Source: DATMNI01 sp035570275
GTDB taxonomy: Bacteria; Acidobacteriota; Terriglobia; Bryobacterales; Bryobacteraceae
NCBI GenBank assembly: GCA_035570275.1
Contig: DATMNI010000462.1
Span: 1-38,242 of the forward strand
Reading direction: 5' to 3'
Length of the DNA: 38,242 bases
Part shown: in pieces, positions 17,256-25,892 of the stretch
Layout: each line of letters starts with the position of its first letter
Position numbering within the stretch: position 1 is the stretch's first letter
The notes under the pieces: model-generated
The model's database searches: none
The model's input: only the letters and a program-made list of their open reading frames with translations
Told to the model about the DNA's origin: nothing
Translations under genes and position numbers: made by a program

Positions 17256-17325
17256 GGTGGCCGGTGGCGGGTGGCTGGTGGCCGGTGGCTGGTGGCTGGT
17301 GGCCGGTGGCTGGTGGCCGGTGGCC
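17256..17325 (+). repeat. Heptamer tandem array (GGTGGCN), ten copies
   Basis: Ten successive 7-base units of the form GGTGGCC, GGTGGCT or GGTGGCG fill exactly 70 bases. The array lies about 50 bases upstream of the Lys-rich gene's start. The seventh base varies while the other six do not. The translated frames look like shadow ORFs and do not suggest coding. Confidence 0.85.
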
Positions 17326-17328
17326 GGT

Positions 17329-17764
17329 TTACGAGCATGGTTTTGTGATCCTTCGGGCACACGTGTAGCGTTCTGCGTTCAATAGTCGTTTATGAATAAG
17401 GTGGGACAGACCATCGTCTTGTGTGGTCTGTTGGGATGGGCGTTCCGCCCGCGAAACTTCATTAAAAACCACGCCAGGCTCCGGGAGATTCCGGATGGAC
17501 GAGGTGGTTTTTCGACCCTGTCATGCTTCGCCAGACACTCGCCGGTGTAGTTTTGAACGCGGGACTGGATAGGGAGGCGGTTACTGGATGGGGAGGCAGT
17601 TCGCCGCTTCAACCAACTCCACGCGTGCGCGGTCATGCCCAATCACGTCCCCGCGATCTCCAACGGGACACCGCAAATGCCCACCTTCATGCGATGGCTC
17701 AAAGAGAGAATGGCGAGGGTCAAGCGCGGGCTGGGTGACAGACGACACAACCCGATCGTCCGTC
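17329..17764. other. Intergenic stretch with one hairpin, no gene seen
   Basis: About 435 bases between the heptamer array and the small membrane protein gene hold no convincing reading frame. ACAGACCA (17406-17413) and TGGTCTGT (17424-17431) form a perfect 8-bp stem with a 10-base loop, without a T run. Nothing else stands out. Confidence 0.5.
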
Positions 17765-18004
17765 CTACCCCACGCGCCGCGCCAGATCCAGCACGTGGTA
17801 AAGCACCAGCAAGATCATCAATACCAGGTAGGCGCGCAGACTCAGCAGCGAGATTCGCACGCTGGCCGTCATGGGCATGGGGCCGAGGTCTTCGATGTTG
17901 ACCTTCTGCTCCGGGAGATCGTCCAGCGGGTGAACTACCACGAAATGGTTGTGGAACTCAGCGGTTCCGATCGTGTTTGGATTGGTTTTGAACATCGTCG
18001 CCAT
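17765..18004 (-). CDS. Small single-span membrane protein, partner of the Nramp-like transporter
   Basis: A 79-residue protein of unknown family. The N-terminal half is soluble (HNHFVVVHPLDDLP, then VNIEDLGPMPM), and the C-terminal third is one membrane helix (about 55-73, LRAYLVLMILLVLYHVLDLA) ending in RRVG. The start at 18004 is chosen because AAGGAG lies eight bases upstream; an upstream in-frame start lacks such a site. It follows the Nramp-like gene by 40 bases on the same strand and is therefore probably cotranscribed, which suggests a subunit or regulator of that transporter. Histidines and acidic residues in the soluble part could bind metal, but this is speculative. Confidence 0.7.
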   Translation of the reverse strand: MATMFKTNPNTIGTAEFHNHFVVVHPLDDLPEQKVNIEDLGPMPMTASVRISLLSLRAYLVLMILLVLYHVLDLARRVG

Positions 18005-18044
18005 TTTCGTTTCTCCTTTTTCTCGCCCGGCTTTCTCGCCCGGC

Positions 18045-19373
18045 CTATCCAGCCGGGAACAGGTTCGGGGCCGCAACCTGCGCGGCCAAAATCAATGAAA
18101 GTGCGAACAGAACAATGATTACAGTCCAGTTCACCAGATTATTCCAGGGCTTGTTGGCGTACTCTCCCAACAGCGCCTTGTCGTTCAACAACAATTGCAG
18201 GAAAATGATCGCCGAAGGCAGCATGACGCCCGCCAGTACCTGTACCCCCAGAATGATCAACTGCAAAGGCGCGCCGGGAATCAACACCAGTCCCGCCGCC
18301 GCGGCGACCGAAAGCAGGTAGGCCAGGTAAAAGCCCGGCGCCTTGCGGAGCGGAAGCTGCAAGCTGTGCGGCCAACCGCGAACCTCGCCGTAAGCCCACG
18401 CGCTCGAAAGGGAGATGGCCGTGGTGCCCAGCACCGCCGCGTTGATCATCATCAGCAAAATGGCGTTCTTGACCCAGCCGCTGCTGAAGCTGCCGATGTC
18501 CATCGCCATCTGCGCCGGGTCGGTGAAGGTGAACCCGTGTACTCGCGAGGCATTGCCGGCGATCATCATGCAGCCGGCCACGGTAATGGTGATGCAGGCG
18601 CCCAGGAACGTGTCCAGGCGCGCCCACTTGACGTCGGCAAATCGCAGGCGCTTATCGGCGATGCAACTCTGCTGGAAAAAGAGCTGCCAAGGAGCCACCG
18701 TGGTGCCGACGATGGCGATCACCAGGAACATCAGGCTCGAAGTCAGCCCGCCGGCGGGCATAGCAGGCACCAACGAATCGCGCACAATCTGCGCGATCGG
18801 CGGACGCATCCAGTAAGCGATCGCAAACCAGGCCAGGTCCAGCAGGCACAGGAAGACCACGATGCGCTCCCAGCGGCGATAGCTCCCGCTCAATACGATC
18901 ATCACCAGCGCGGCGGCCACGATGGGGACGCCGGCGCGCGGGTCCACGCCCATTTTGGTCAACGCCAGATTGATGGCCGCGAACTCCGTGACCAGCGTCA
19001 GAAAATTCACCAGCTCCAGATCGACCAGCGAAAAGATCCCCCACCATTTCCCGAACCTCTGGTAGATCATGGCGGCATGGCCCTTGCCGGTTGCAATGCC
19101 CAGCCGCACTACCATCTCCTGTATGAAATAAGTTACCGGCAATAAGAGCAGAACCACCCACAACAAATGGGTTCCGTATTGCGCCCCAGCCTGGCTGTAC
19201 GTGGACACCGCGCCGGCATCGTTGTCCGCCACCATCACGATGAGCCCGGGACCGAAGACCATCAGGAAGGTCAACAGATCGCGAGTCCATTTGGATTTCA
19301 CCACGCGCCCGCGGACCGGCACGATTTCGGTGTCGAAACCGGACGCGAGCATGTTCAGTGTCTTGTTGTTCAT
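18045..19373 (-). CDS. Nramp-family divalent metal transporter, atypical metal-site motifs
   Basis: A 442-residue membrane protein with about eleven predicted helices of the Nramp (NRAMP/MntH) fold. The start at 19373 is set by AAAGGAG six bases upstream; upstream in-frame starts add a sequence without family features. In classical Nramps the metal is bound by DPGN in helix 1 and by a Met in helix 6 (MPH/N). Here the helix 1 site reads DNDAG at 50-54 and the helix 6 site reads APWQ at 227-230, so the Met is replaced by Ala and the motifs are altered. Such changes are known in the Nramp-related magnesium transporter clade, which carries Mg2+ and Mn2+; whether this protein belongs there needs a tree. 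A small membrane protein gene follows at once. Confidence 0.85.
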   Translation of the reverse strand: MNNKTLNMLASGFDTEIVPVRGRVVKSKWTRDLLTFLMVFGPGLIVMVADNDAGAVSTYSQAGAQYGTHLLWVVLLLLPVTYFIQEMVVRLGIATGKGHAAMIYQRFGKWWGIFSLVDLELVNFLTLVTEFAAINLALTKMGVDPRAGVPIVAAALVMIVLSGSYRRWERIVVFLCLLDLAWFAIAYWMRPPIAQIVRDSLVPAMPAGGLTSSLMFLVIAIVGTTVAPWQLFFQQSCIADKRLRFADVKWARLDTFLGACITITVAGCMMIAGNASRVHGFTFTDPAQMAMDIGSFSSGWVKNAILLMMINAAVLGTTAISLSSAWAYGEVRGWPHSLQLPLRKAPGFYLAYLLSVAAAAGLVLIPGAPLQLIILGVQVLAGVMLPSAIIFLQLLLNDKALLGEYANKPWNNLVNWTVIIVLFALSLILAAQVAAPNLFPAG

Positions 19374-19600
19374 GCGCATCTCCTTTGCCTTGGCGCAAAC
19401 CCACCGTCTTGGCGCATACACCGCCTTACGCGAACACACCAAAGCGCTACGGCCCGGGGCACAAAGACCGCCCGAGAACCGGCTGTTATCGTCGAGTTGG
19501 AGATGTCGAAAGGGAAACGAGGACGCCCCGGGAACCGGAGCGTTGGCTTCGCCCTCCGCACTCACCACCGTAATATCTGGGGGAGAGGCGGCGGGCCAGG

Positions 19601-19620
19601 CGATAGCAGGCAGGCTATCG
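19601..19620 (-). promoter_or_regulatory. Hairpin in the upstream region of the Nramp-like gene
   Basis: CGATAGC and GCTATCG at 19601-19607 and 19614-19620 form a perfect 7-bp stem with a 6-base loop about 230 bases upstream of the transporter start. It could be part of a leader RNA, but I could not match it to a known metal riboswitch. Confidence 0.35.
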
Positions 19621-19864
19621 AATTACCGCCGGAACTCCCACGCCATTGCTCCCGTACTGGGAGGTTGATCGTCGTTAGGTTCCATATACCTTTCTGGAGG
19701 CGAGCGAAACCTGGGAGGGAACAAAAAGGGGCGTTTCCCCAAAAGACCATTCCCACCGGCGGAAGAAATGGCCAACTATCTTCGTGCGCGGCAAGCAGGG
19801 CGCAGAGCGATTGCTGACGGATTCCCCCACTGGCCCAAGCTTCAGCACCGCGCGCCGTGAGAGA

Positions 19865-19894
19865 TCCCCAAGATCTAAATCCCCAAGATCTAAA
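19865..19894 (+). repeat. 15-base direct repeat, two copies
   Basis: TCCCCAAGATCTAAA occurs twice in tandem with no mismatch. The surrounding stretch between the Nramp-like gene and the third receptor holds no supported gene. Confidence 0.7.
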
Positions 19895-20152
19895 TCCAAA
19901 TGACCTCAGCCACATTAGAGAAACCCTTAACCCGGGAGTCCCTGGTCTACCCTGACGAACATCTTTCGACACCGGAGGGCAGTGGCCTGTTTGCCGCGCG
20001 GACGCCTCGCCTACCGAGGATCCATGCAAATCCGAGTGAAGCGGCTCCAACCGCGAACCGGCTCCATCCTTTCTAAAGGTACCCTTACCACTTCCGTGGT
20101 GTCAACCAAAAAGAGTCAACTAAAAAGCCTTTAACCCAAGAGCTTGCGCGCC

Positions 20153-20215
20153 CATCTGCCGGGAAACCTCCATCTTGCAGGGAAACCTCCATCTGCCGGG
20201 AAAACCCCCATCCGG
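20153..20215 (+). repeat. Imperfect 18-19 base tandem repeats upstream of an Oar-like receptor
   Basis: Three copies of a unit close to CATCTGCCGGGAAACCTC begin at 20153, 20171 and 20190, and a shortened fourth begins near 20209. They differ by a few bases. They lie 60-120 bases before the receptor's ATG, where regulator sites or a leader structure would be expected. Confidence 0.65.
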
Positions 20216-20275
20216 CGTGAAAAAGGGCTACACTGTCAGCAATCGGACAAAAGCTGCTTCCTGAGGAGGTTGGAA

Positions 20276-23200
20276 ATGAACAAGAACTTTGCTACCGCAT
20301 TCGTGGGTCTCTGGTTGGCGCCGGCTTTATTGGCTCAGCTTGCGACCACAACTTCGTTGGTCGGAACCATTTCGGATTCGAGCGGGAAAGTGATCCCGAG
20401 CGCCAAGGTCACGGCCGTGGAAACGGGCACCGCCGATACCTACACCGCCACGACGAACGCCCAGGGCTACTACTCGCTGGAGTTCGTCCGCGTAGGCACG
20501 TACAACCTTACCGCCGAGTCGCCCGGGTTTCAGAAGGCGACGACCACCGGCATTATCGTCGACATCAACCAGACGGTGCGCACCGACGTCACGCTGGCCG
20601 TAGGCACCATATCCCAGTCGGTCACGGTTGAGGCCGCTGGCACCGCTATCAAGACCGACGATGCCGCCGTTTCGGAGATCATCAGCACCCGCAACGTGGC
20701 GGAGCTGCCGCTGAATGGCCGCGACGCGATGCAACTGGCCGTTACCACGCCTGGCGTGCTCCAGGGGAGTAAGACGTCCTTCACCGGCGTGCCGCCGGGC
20801 GAGGATTTCGTGGGCGCGGGGACGCGCGAGATTTCCAACAGCCTGTCGCTCGATGGCATCAGCATCATGAACAATCTCATCACCGTCACCAACACCCGGC
20901 CTATGGTCGAAACGGTGCAGGAGGTGGAGGTGCAGACCGGCACCTACTCGGCCCAGTATGGCGCTTATATGGGCGTTCACATCAACGTGGTCACCAAGTC
21001 CGGCACCAACCAGATCCATGGCGCTCTGGTGGAATTCCTCCGCAATCAGGTGCTGGACGCCCGGGGCTTCTTCACCCTGCCCACCCCCGCCAACCCGACA
21101 GCGGCTAAGCCGCCGCTACGCCAGAACCAGTTCGGCGTCGAGTTCGACGGGCCGGTTTACATTCCGAAAATTTACAACGGCAAGGACAAAACCTTCTTTA
21201 TGGCATCGTACGAAGGCTTCCGTCTGGTGCAGCAGTCGACGTCGCTGTCGACTCAAATGCCGGCAGCTTTTTTCACGGGCAATTTCTCGTCGGTGCCCAC
21301 TTCGGCGATCACGGGCGGCGCCATCAAGGATCCGCTGAACGGCAATACGCCGTTCCCTGGCAATATCATCCCGGCAGTGCGCCTCTCACCGATTATCGCC
21401 AAGCTGCAACAGTACTATCCGGGGACCAACCTGCCCGGCCTGGCCAGTAATTTCTCGGTACCGGTGCCGACCACCCAAAGCTACAACCAAACCAATGACC
21501 GCATCGATCAGAATATCGGCGACAAAGTCCGGTTGTATGTGCGCGCCCACAGGCAGAGCTGGAACGTGTTTGGCGGGAGTGCCATCCCGGTCAACGGTTC
21601 TACTACGCCCACCGACGTGACCAACTACACCGTCGGCTACACCCACACGCTGACGCCGAGCCTGGTAAACGATTTCCGGTTGGGCCGGAATTTCGTAAAC
21701 ACCGCGACGGTCAACCCGTTCTCCAGCAATAACCAAAAAACCGCCGGCTCCGATTTGGGTATCACGGGCTTCACCGGAGACTCCATCTACAATAACCCCG
21801 GCATTCCGGACTTCAGTGTCACCGGCTTCAACGGATTCGGCAACGGCGGAACCAACTGGTACCAGAATGACAGCACCAGTCAACTCTCGGAACAAATCAG
21901 TTGGAGCCACGGCGCGCACAACATCATGGCCGGGATGGAATTCCGCAGGCTGGCAACCGGCCGGGCAGCCGTCAACAGCGCGCGCGGCTCGTTTACGTTT
22001 AACGGTCTGCTGACCGGCTATGCGCCTGCCGATTTTGTGCTTGGATTGCCGCAGTCCTTCAGCACGCCGGGGCCGGAGGTCCGCGGACGGACTGCCGAAT
22101 GGCGCGATGGCTTCTTCGTGATGGACAAATGGCAGGTGTCGCGCAAACTCACGCTCAATTACGGGATCCGGTATGAGCTACCCACGGTGCCGTATACCAT
22201 CAACGGGGTGGCCACCGAACTGAATCCGACCCAGACCGCCCTGGTTGGGGGAACGCCCGGCTACGGCTTTATCGCCCCCAACCACAACGATTGGGCGCCC
22301 CGCCTCGGCTTCGCCTATCGCTTCAACGACAAGACTGTGTTCCGGGCCGGTGGTGGCATCTATTACAACCCCAACCAGACCAATAGCTATACGTTCCTGA
22401 ACACCAACCCGCCCTACACCACGATCCTTAACTGCACCTGGTCTGCCGGACTCACGCCGCCCACTTTGGCCAACCCGTTTGGCTCGGCGGGGGTCTGCCC
22501 GACGGCGCCCACTGCCGGCCTGATCGTGACCGATCCCTTTCATCAGCCCACGGCTCGCATGAATCAATGGAGCGCCGGTCTGGAGCGCCAGTTGTGGCGG
22601 GGCGGCGGTTTCGAGGTGCAGTATCTGGGCTCGCATTCCTATCACCTGGACCGCAGCTTTTACAACAACACCCCGCTTCCCGGGCCGGGTTCCGTGAACG
22701 CGCGCCGGCCGAATCCGTTGTTTGGCCCCATCCGCACCATCAACACCGACGAGATCGCCAACTACGAGAGCATGAGCGCTATTTTCCACCAGCGAATGAC
22801 GCGAGGCTTGCAGGTGCTGGCCAGCTACACCTGGTCGCATACGCTGGATGTCACCACCGATTCCAACGGCGGAGGCACACCCATGAATCCCTATTGGTGG
22901 AAGGCCGATTACGGCAACTCCAACTGGGACGTTCGTCACCGTTTTGTCGCCACCTTCGTTTACGACATCCCATTCTTCGCGGTGTCCAATCCGCTGTTGA
23001 GAGGCGCGTTCGCCAAGTGGCAGGCCAACGGCATCGTCACGCTGCAGAGCGGCTTTCCGTTCAACGTCTCCACCTCAACCGACACTGCCAACACCGCTTC
23101 CAGCGGCACCTACCGGCCGGACCTGGTTCACGCGGCGAGCGACAACTGTGGACGTGGGCATCTGGTGGGATGCATCGACGCGACGGCTTTCACGGTGGCG

Positions 23201-23476
23201 GACTTGTATCCCATCGCGCCGACCAACTTCGCGTACGGGAATGCCGGCCGCAACCTGCTCCACGGCCCGGGCTCCCAGACGGTCAATTTCTCGGTGTTCA
23301 AGAACTTCCCAATCAGGGAGCGGCTGAAGTTCCAGATTCGCTTCGAGACCTTCGCCCTGTTCAACCATACGAATTTCGGCAACCCATCGGCGACCATCAA
23401 CACGTCGTCCTTCGGCAACATCACCGGCGCCTCCGGCAACCGGAACATTCAGTTGGGAGCGAAACTGCAGTTCTGA
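20276..23476 (+). CDS. Oar-like TonB-dependent receptor with carboxypeptidase-regulatory-like domain
   Basis: A 1066-residue outer-membrane receptor. A signal peptide (about 1-20, ending LLAQ) is followed by a carboxypeptidase-regulatory-like domain (about 27-115) with GTISDSSGKVIPSAKVTAVE and NAQGYYSLEFVRVGTYNLTA. The plug domain (about 130-255) carries VAELPLNGRDAMQLAVTTPG, the classic phrase of the family. The barrel has LTLNYGIRYELP, NDWAPRLGFAYRF and near the end FNHTNFGNPSATINTSSFGN, closing on IQLGAKLQF with the terminal phenylalanine. The ATG at 20276 has GGAGG six bases upstream; longer in-frame starts run through tandem repeats and are rejected. The substrate is unknown, and there is no SusD-like partner. 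A hairpin follows 16 bases after the stop. Confidence 0.92.
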   Translation: MNKNFATAFVGLWLAPALLAQLATTTSLVGTISDSSGKVIPSAKVTAVETGTADTYTATTNAQGYYSLEFVRVGTYNLTAESPGFQKATTTGIIVDINQTVRTDVTLAVGTISQSVTVEAAGTAIKTDDAAVSEIISTRNVAELPLNGRDAMQLAVTTPGVLQGSKTSFTGVPPGEDFVGAGTREISNSLSLDGISIMNNLITVTNTRPMVETVQEVEVQTGTYSAQYGAYMGVHINVVTKSGTNQIHGALVEFLRNQVLDARGFFTLPTPANPTAAKPPLRQNQFGVEFDGPVYIPKIYNGKDKTFFMASYEGFRLVQQSTSLSTQMPAAFFTGNFSSVPTSAITGGAIKDPLNGNTPFPGNIIPAVRLSPIIAKLQQYYPGTNLPGLASNFSVPVPTTQSYNQTNDRIDQNIGDKVRLYVRAHRQSWNVFGGSAIPVNGSTTPTDVTNYTVGYTHTLTPSLVNDFRLGRNFVNTATVNPFSSNNQKTAGSDLGITGFTGDSIYNNPGIPDFSVTGFNGFGNGGTNWYQNDSTSQLSEQISWSHGAHNIMAGMEFRRLATGRAAVNSARGSFTFNGLLTGYAPADFVLGLPQSFSTPGPEVRGRTAEWRDGFFVMDKWQVSRKLTLNYGIRYELPTVPYTINGVATELNPTQTALVGGTPGYGFIAPNHNDWAPRLGFAYRFNDKTVFRAGGGIYYNPNQTNSYTFLNTNPPYTTILNCTWSAGLTPPTLANPFGSAGVCPTAPTAGLIVTDPFHQPTARMNQWSAGLERQLWRGGGFEVQYLGSHSYHLDRSFYNNTPLPGPGSVNARRPNPLFGPIRTINTDEIANYESMSAIFHQRMTRGLQVLASYTWSHTLDVTTDSNGGGTPMNPYWWKADYGNSNWDVRHRFVATFVYDIPFFAVSNPLLRGAFAKWQANGIVTLQSGFPFNVSTSTDTANTASSGTYRPDLVHAASDNCGRGHLVGCIDATAFTVADLYPIAPTNFAYGNAGRNLLHGPGSQTVNFSVFKNFPIRERLKFQIRFETFALFNHTNFGNPSATINTSSFGNITGASGNRNIQLGAKLQF

Positions 23477-23491
23477 GGTAGCACAGCCATT

Positions 23492-23515
23492 CCTGCCCGT
23501 GTTTCGTCGGGCAGG
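23492..23515 (+). terminator. Hairpin after the receptor gene, possible terminator
   Basis: CCTGCCCG (23492-23499) and CGGGCAGG (23508-23515) form a perfect 8-bp stem with an 8-base loop, 16 bases after the receptor stop. There is no T run behind it, so it may be a stabilising 3' structure instead. Confidence 0.45.
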
Positions 23516-23917
23516 CCCGTCCGGTTCATAGGCATTACGAATAAGGGCCGTTGCCAAACTGGCCACCGCCCGCGCCAACGAGTCAGCTTCCCAGAGAGGA
23601 CTTCTGGACCGTGCCGACTCGGTTAAATCAGCTCGTGCATTCGTCGATCCGCGCCAAATCGGCGTTGACTTCTTGACCCCAGTTCGCCCCCTGATCGGCA
23701 CAAACGAAGCCCGGGTCCGCCAAAACCCGCCAACGAAGTCCGCAAACGGCCACCACTTGTTGGAGGGGACTACTGGGAAGTTTTCTTTCCACCAACCGGC
23801 CCCAAAAAAACAGTAAGATTTATGATACGGTTCGCGCGGTATTCTTGTTATCTGGAATGAGCGGTCGCAAAGCAGCGCTTCGGCGCCGGGATCTGGACCG
23901 ATAAAGAGGAGCAGAAC
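23516..23917. other. Intergenic stretch, no gene seen
   Basis: About 400 bases between the receptor terminator and the next exported protein gene. One plus-strand frame stays open for around 90 codons but has no start codon with a binding site and resembles no family. The last 100 bases become AT-richer and probably hold the promoter of the next gene, though no clear -35/-10 pair could be fixed. Confidence 0.4.
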
Positions 23918-24640
23918 ATGACTACAACAAAGATTGCACTTTTTGCAGGTGCCGCAGCGATCGTCGCGGGCGGCCTGGTGTTGGGAATCAGAATGAATCC
24001 GTCAACTTCAACCAACGATGGACACGGCACCATCGCCGCCCCTGCGGGGGTTGCGGCAGTAAAGCAAGGCGGTCAACCGGACCAGGTTAACCCTTTCACC
24101 AACGTAGCATCAATCCCTGCAACCGTGGATCCGTCGACCATCCGATTTGAAAAGCTCAGGATGGTCGAACTGGCTTCCAAGACGAAAACCACTACCGACG
24201 CTCAGGATTGCAAGGAGCGGCAGTTCCGCGATCCGGACGGCTCGAATTGCCAGACTACCAACGTCGTAGAACGCGTCAAAGCCCTCGCGGCAACGTATTC
24301 CTTCAACGGGCCCGCGGTTTCCTCAGGCGAGGCCACTCCCGGCCGCGATACTTTCTCTGTATATTTCCGCCCGGAAGAGGTGGGTGTCGATGGCCCGGTC
24401 CAGAAACTGAAGCGCGATCAAGCCGCGTCATACTTCCAAATCAGCACTCACCGTGCAATGGTCCAGCAAGAGGTCATCGACAAAGCGCATTCGAACTTCT
24501 GTGAAGGCAGCTATGTCGATGGCAGTTGGGTGCACAAAGATGCAAAGTGCCAGGATCAGGTGCAGTATACCAACCAATCCGTGCCCTCGCCGTATCTGAC
24601 GGTGCAAGTCGATTTGCGGCCGCCGGTCGCTACCAAGTAA
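23918..24640 (+). CDS. Membrane-anchored or exported protein of unknown function, four cysteines
   Basis: A 240-residue protein that I do not recognise. An N-terminal hydrophobic helix (about 5-24, IALFAGAAAIVAGGLVLGI) without a clear cleavage site suggests an anchor or an uncleaved signal. A low-complexity linker follows (about 28-70), then a soluble domain (about 75-235). Four cysteines near 100, 112, 196 and 209 could form two disulfides, as expected outside the cytoplasm. AGAGGAG lies upstream of the ATG at a good distance. It stands alone between the receptor and a dispersed repeat, so context gives no hint of its role. Confidence 0.7.
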   Translation: MTTTKIALFAGAAAIVAGGLVLGIRMNPSTSTNDGHGTIAAPAGVAAVKQGGQPDQVNPFTNVASIPATVDPSTIRFEKLRMVELASKTKTTTDAQDCKERQFRDPDGSNCQTTNVVERVKALAATYSFNGPAVSSGEATPGRDTFSVYFRPEEVGVDGPVQKLKRDQAASYFQISTHRAMVQQEVIDKAHSNFCEGSYVDGSWVHKDAKCQDQVQYTNQSVPSPYLTVQVDLRPPVATK

Positions 24641-24771
24641 GACTAACGTAGCTAGCGTTCGAATACGTGACCGTCGGGCCGAAAATTAGCTGGGACAATT
24701 GATTCGAGGGGCCCTTCCAATAAGGGCGGGCCCATCGCTTCATGCCCAGGCTGGAGCTATTTCGGGAAGCA

Positions 24772-24805
24772 CTCCCTAACGGTCGCGGCTCGGATCGGAG
24801 CCGCG
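24772..24805 (+). repeat. REP-like dispersed repeat with hairpin, complete copy
   Basis: The first 24 bases (CTCCCTAACGGTCGCGGCTC plus GGAT) recur at 37691-37714 with one change. Here they lead into a perfect 8-bp hairpin, CGCGGCTC (24784-24791) with GAGCCGCG (24798-24805). It lies 28 bases beyond the stop of the minus-strand kinase gene, as extragenic palindromes often do. Confidence 0.55.
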
Positions 24806-24833
24806 CGCGTCAGCAAGCGGTGTCTACGCTGTA

Positions 24834-25892
24834 CTAAGCTTTTTGCGGCCCGCCAACCCCTCCAAGCACATCGCACACCTCCCGCGCTGACGGCCTGCCC
24901 CCCGGGCGCCGGTCCAGCATCCGCAAGATCAGCCGATCTACTTCCTGGGGAACACCGTTCCGCAATGAACCGATCGCCTCCACCGGCCGGCATTCAATCG
25001 CCTCAAACACATCCAGCAGTGTTTCCCCTGCAAACGGATGTTGCCCTGCGGTCAACTCATATAAGAAAGCCCCCAGCGAAAACACGTCAGACGCACTGGT
25101 GGCGGTCTCCCCCCGGAGGATCTCTGGCGGCATGTACAGCAGGGTTCCGGAAAGCGTGCCCGATATGGTTCCTGACGCGCCCATCGAGCTCGGCTCAGGC
25201 CCCACTGCTCCGCCATCCCGCGCCAGACCGAAATCCAGGATCTTCACTACCCCGTCTTTGCGTAGCATGATGTTCTCCGGCTTCATATCGCGATGCAGGA
25301 TTCCCGCCGTGTGCGCGGCGGACAAAGCTCGCGCGGCTTGCCCACCCCAATCCATCGCCTGCGCGATCTCCACCCGGCCCGCGTTCATGATGGCTCGAAA
25401 TGTAGCACCGTCGACCCACTCCATCGCGATGAACAATCCCGTCGGAGATTCTCCGGATTCGTACACAGTGACGATATTGGGGTGGCATAACGCCGAGGCA
25501 GCCCGCGCTTCTGTCTCGAAGCGGTCCACCGCCTGCGCGCTAACGGTCAGGTGGCGGCGCAGGATCTTCAGTGCGACTGGCCTGCCCTCGCGGTCATGAG
25601 CCAGATAGACTTCGCCCATCCCGCCAATGCTGATCAGCGACTCGACCTCGTAATCCGCTACGCGTTGACCCGGTGCGAGCTCACTAGGTTGACCATCCAG
25701 CAGGTCGGCCACGACGTGCGTGGGCGGCGCCGCCAGCAGCCCATCCTTGGAATCCGCTTCCAATAGGGATTCGACTTCCTCTCGCAGTGCTGGGCTGGCA
25801 TGAGCGAGCAACGTGCCGCGCTCACCCACCGGCAACTCCAGCGCTTCGTGATATAAGCGCTCGATCTCCTCCCACGGGGCCGGCGGGTTCAT
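24834..25892 (-). CDS. Ser/Thr protein kinase, short soluble form
   Basis: A 352-residue Hanks-type kinase. The N-terminal 50 residues (WEEIERLYHEALELP, then LREEVESLLEAD) are the extension typical of acidobacterial kinases encoded beside ECF sigma genes. The kinase domain spans about 81-345: glycine loop ISIGGMGEVY at 87-96, VALK with Lys109, catalytic HRDMKPEN at 200-207, DFG at 220-222, and MPPE at 254-257. The first glycine of the loop is Ser88. Most relatives continue into a membrane segment and a large sensor of TPR or WD40 repeats; here the protein ends after the kinase domain, so it is probably cytoplasmic. Its ATG overlaps the sigma factor stop by four bases, so the two are coupled, and phosphorylation of that sigma factor or of the nearby STAS protein is a reasonable inference. 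Confidence 0.92.
   Translation of the reverse strand: MNPPAPWEEIERLYHEALELPVGERGTLLAHASPALREEVESLLEADSKDGLLAAPPTHVVADLLDGQPSELAPGQRVADYEVESLISIGGMGEVYLAHDREGRPVALKILRRHLTVSAQAVDRFETEARAASALCHPNIVTVYESGESPTGLFIAMEWVDGATFRAIMNAGRVEIAQAMDWGGQAARALSAAHTAGILHRDMKPENIMLRKDGVVKILDFGLARDGGAVGPEPSSMGASGTISGTLSGTLLYMPPEILRGETATSASDVFSLGAFLYELTAGQHPFAGETLLDVFEAIECRPVEAIGSLRNGVPQEVDRLILRMLDRRPGGRPSAREVCDVLGGVGGPQKA

Noticed and set aside
17406..17431. Hairpin considered as a terminator
   Set aside because: No T run on either strand and no gene ends close by; kept only as a structure in the gap.
19374..19700. Metal riboswitch upstream of the Nramp-like gene
   Set aside because: The region has a hairpin, but the conserved core bases of the Mn2+ (yybP-ykoY) and Mg2+ (M-box) riboswitches could not be found by eye.
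19562..20050. Minus-strand reading frame of 162 codons upstream of the Nramp-like gene
   Set aside because: It crosses a tandem repeat and a hairpin, is rich in Trp/Arg/Ser in a non-protein-like way, and has no ribosome binding site.
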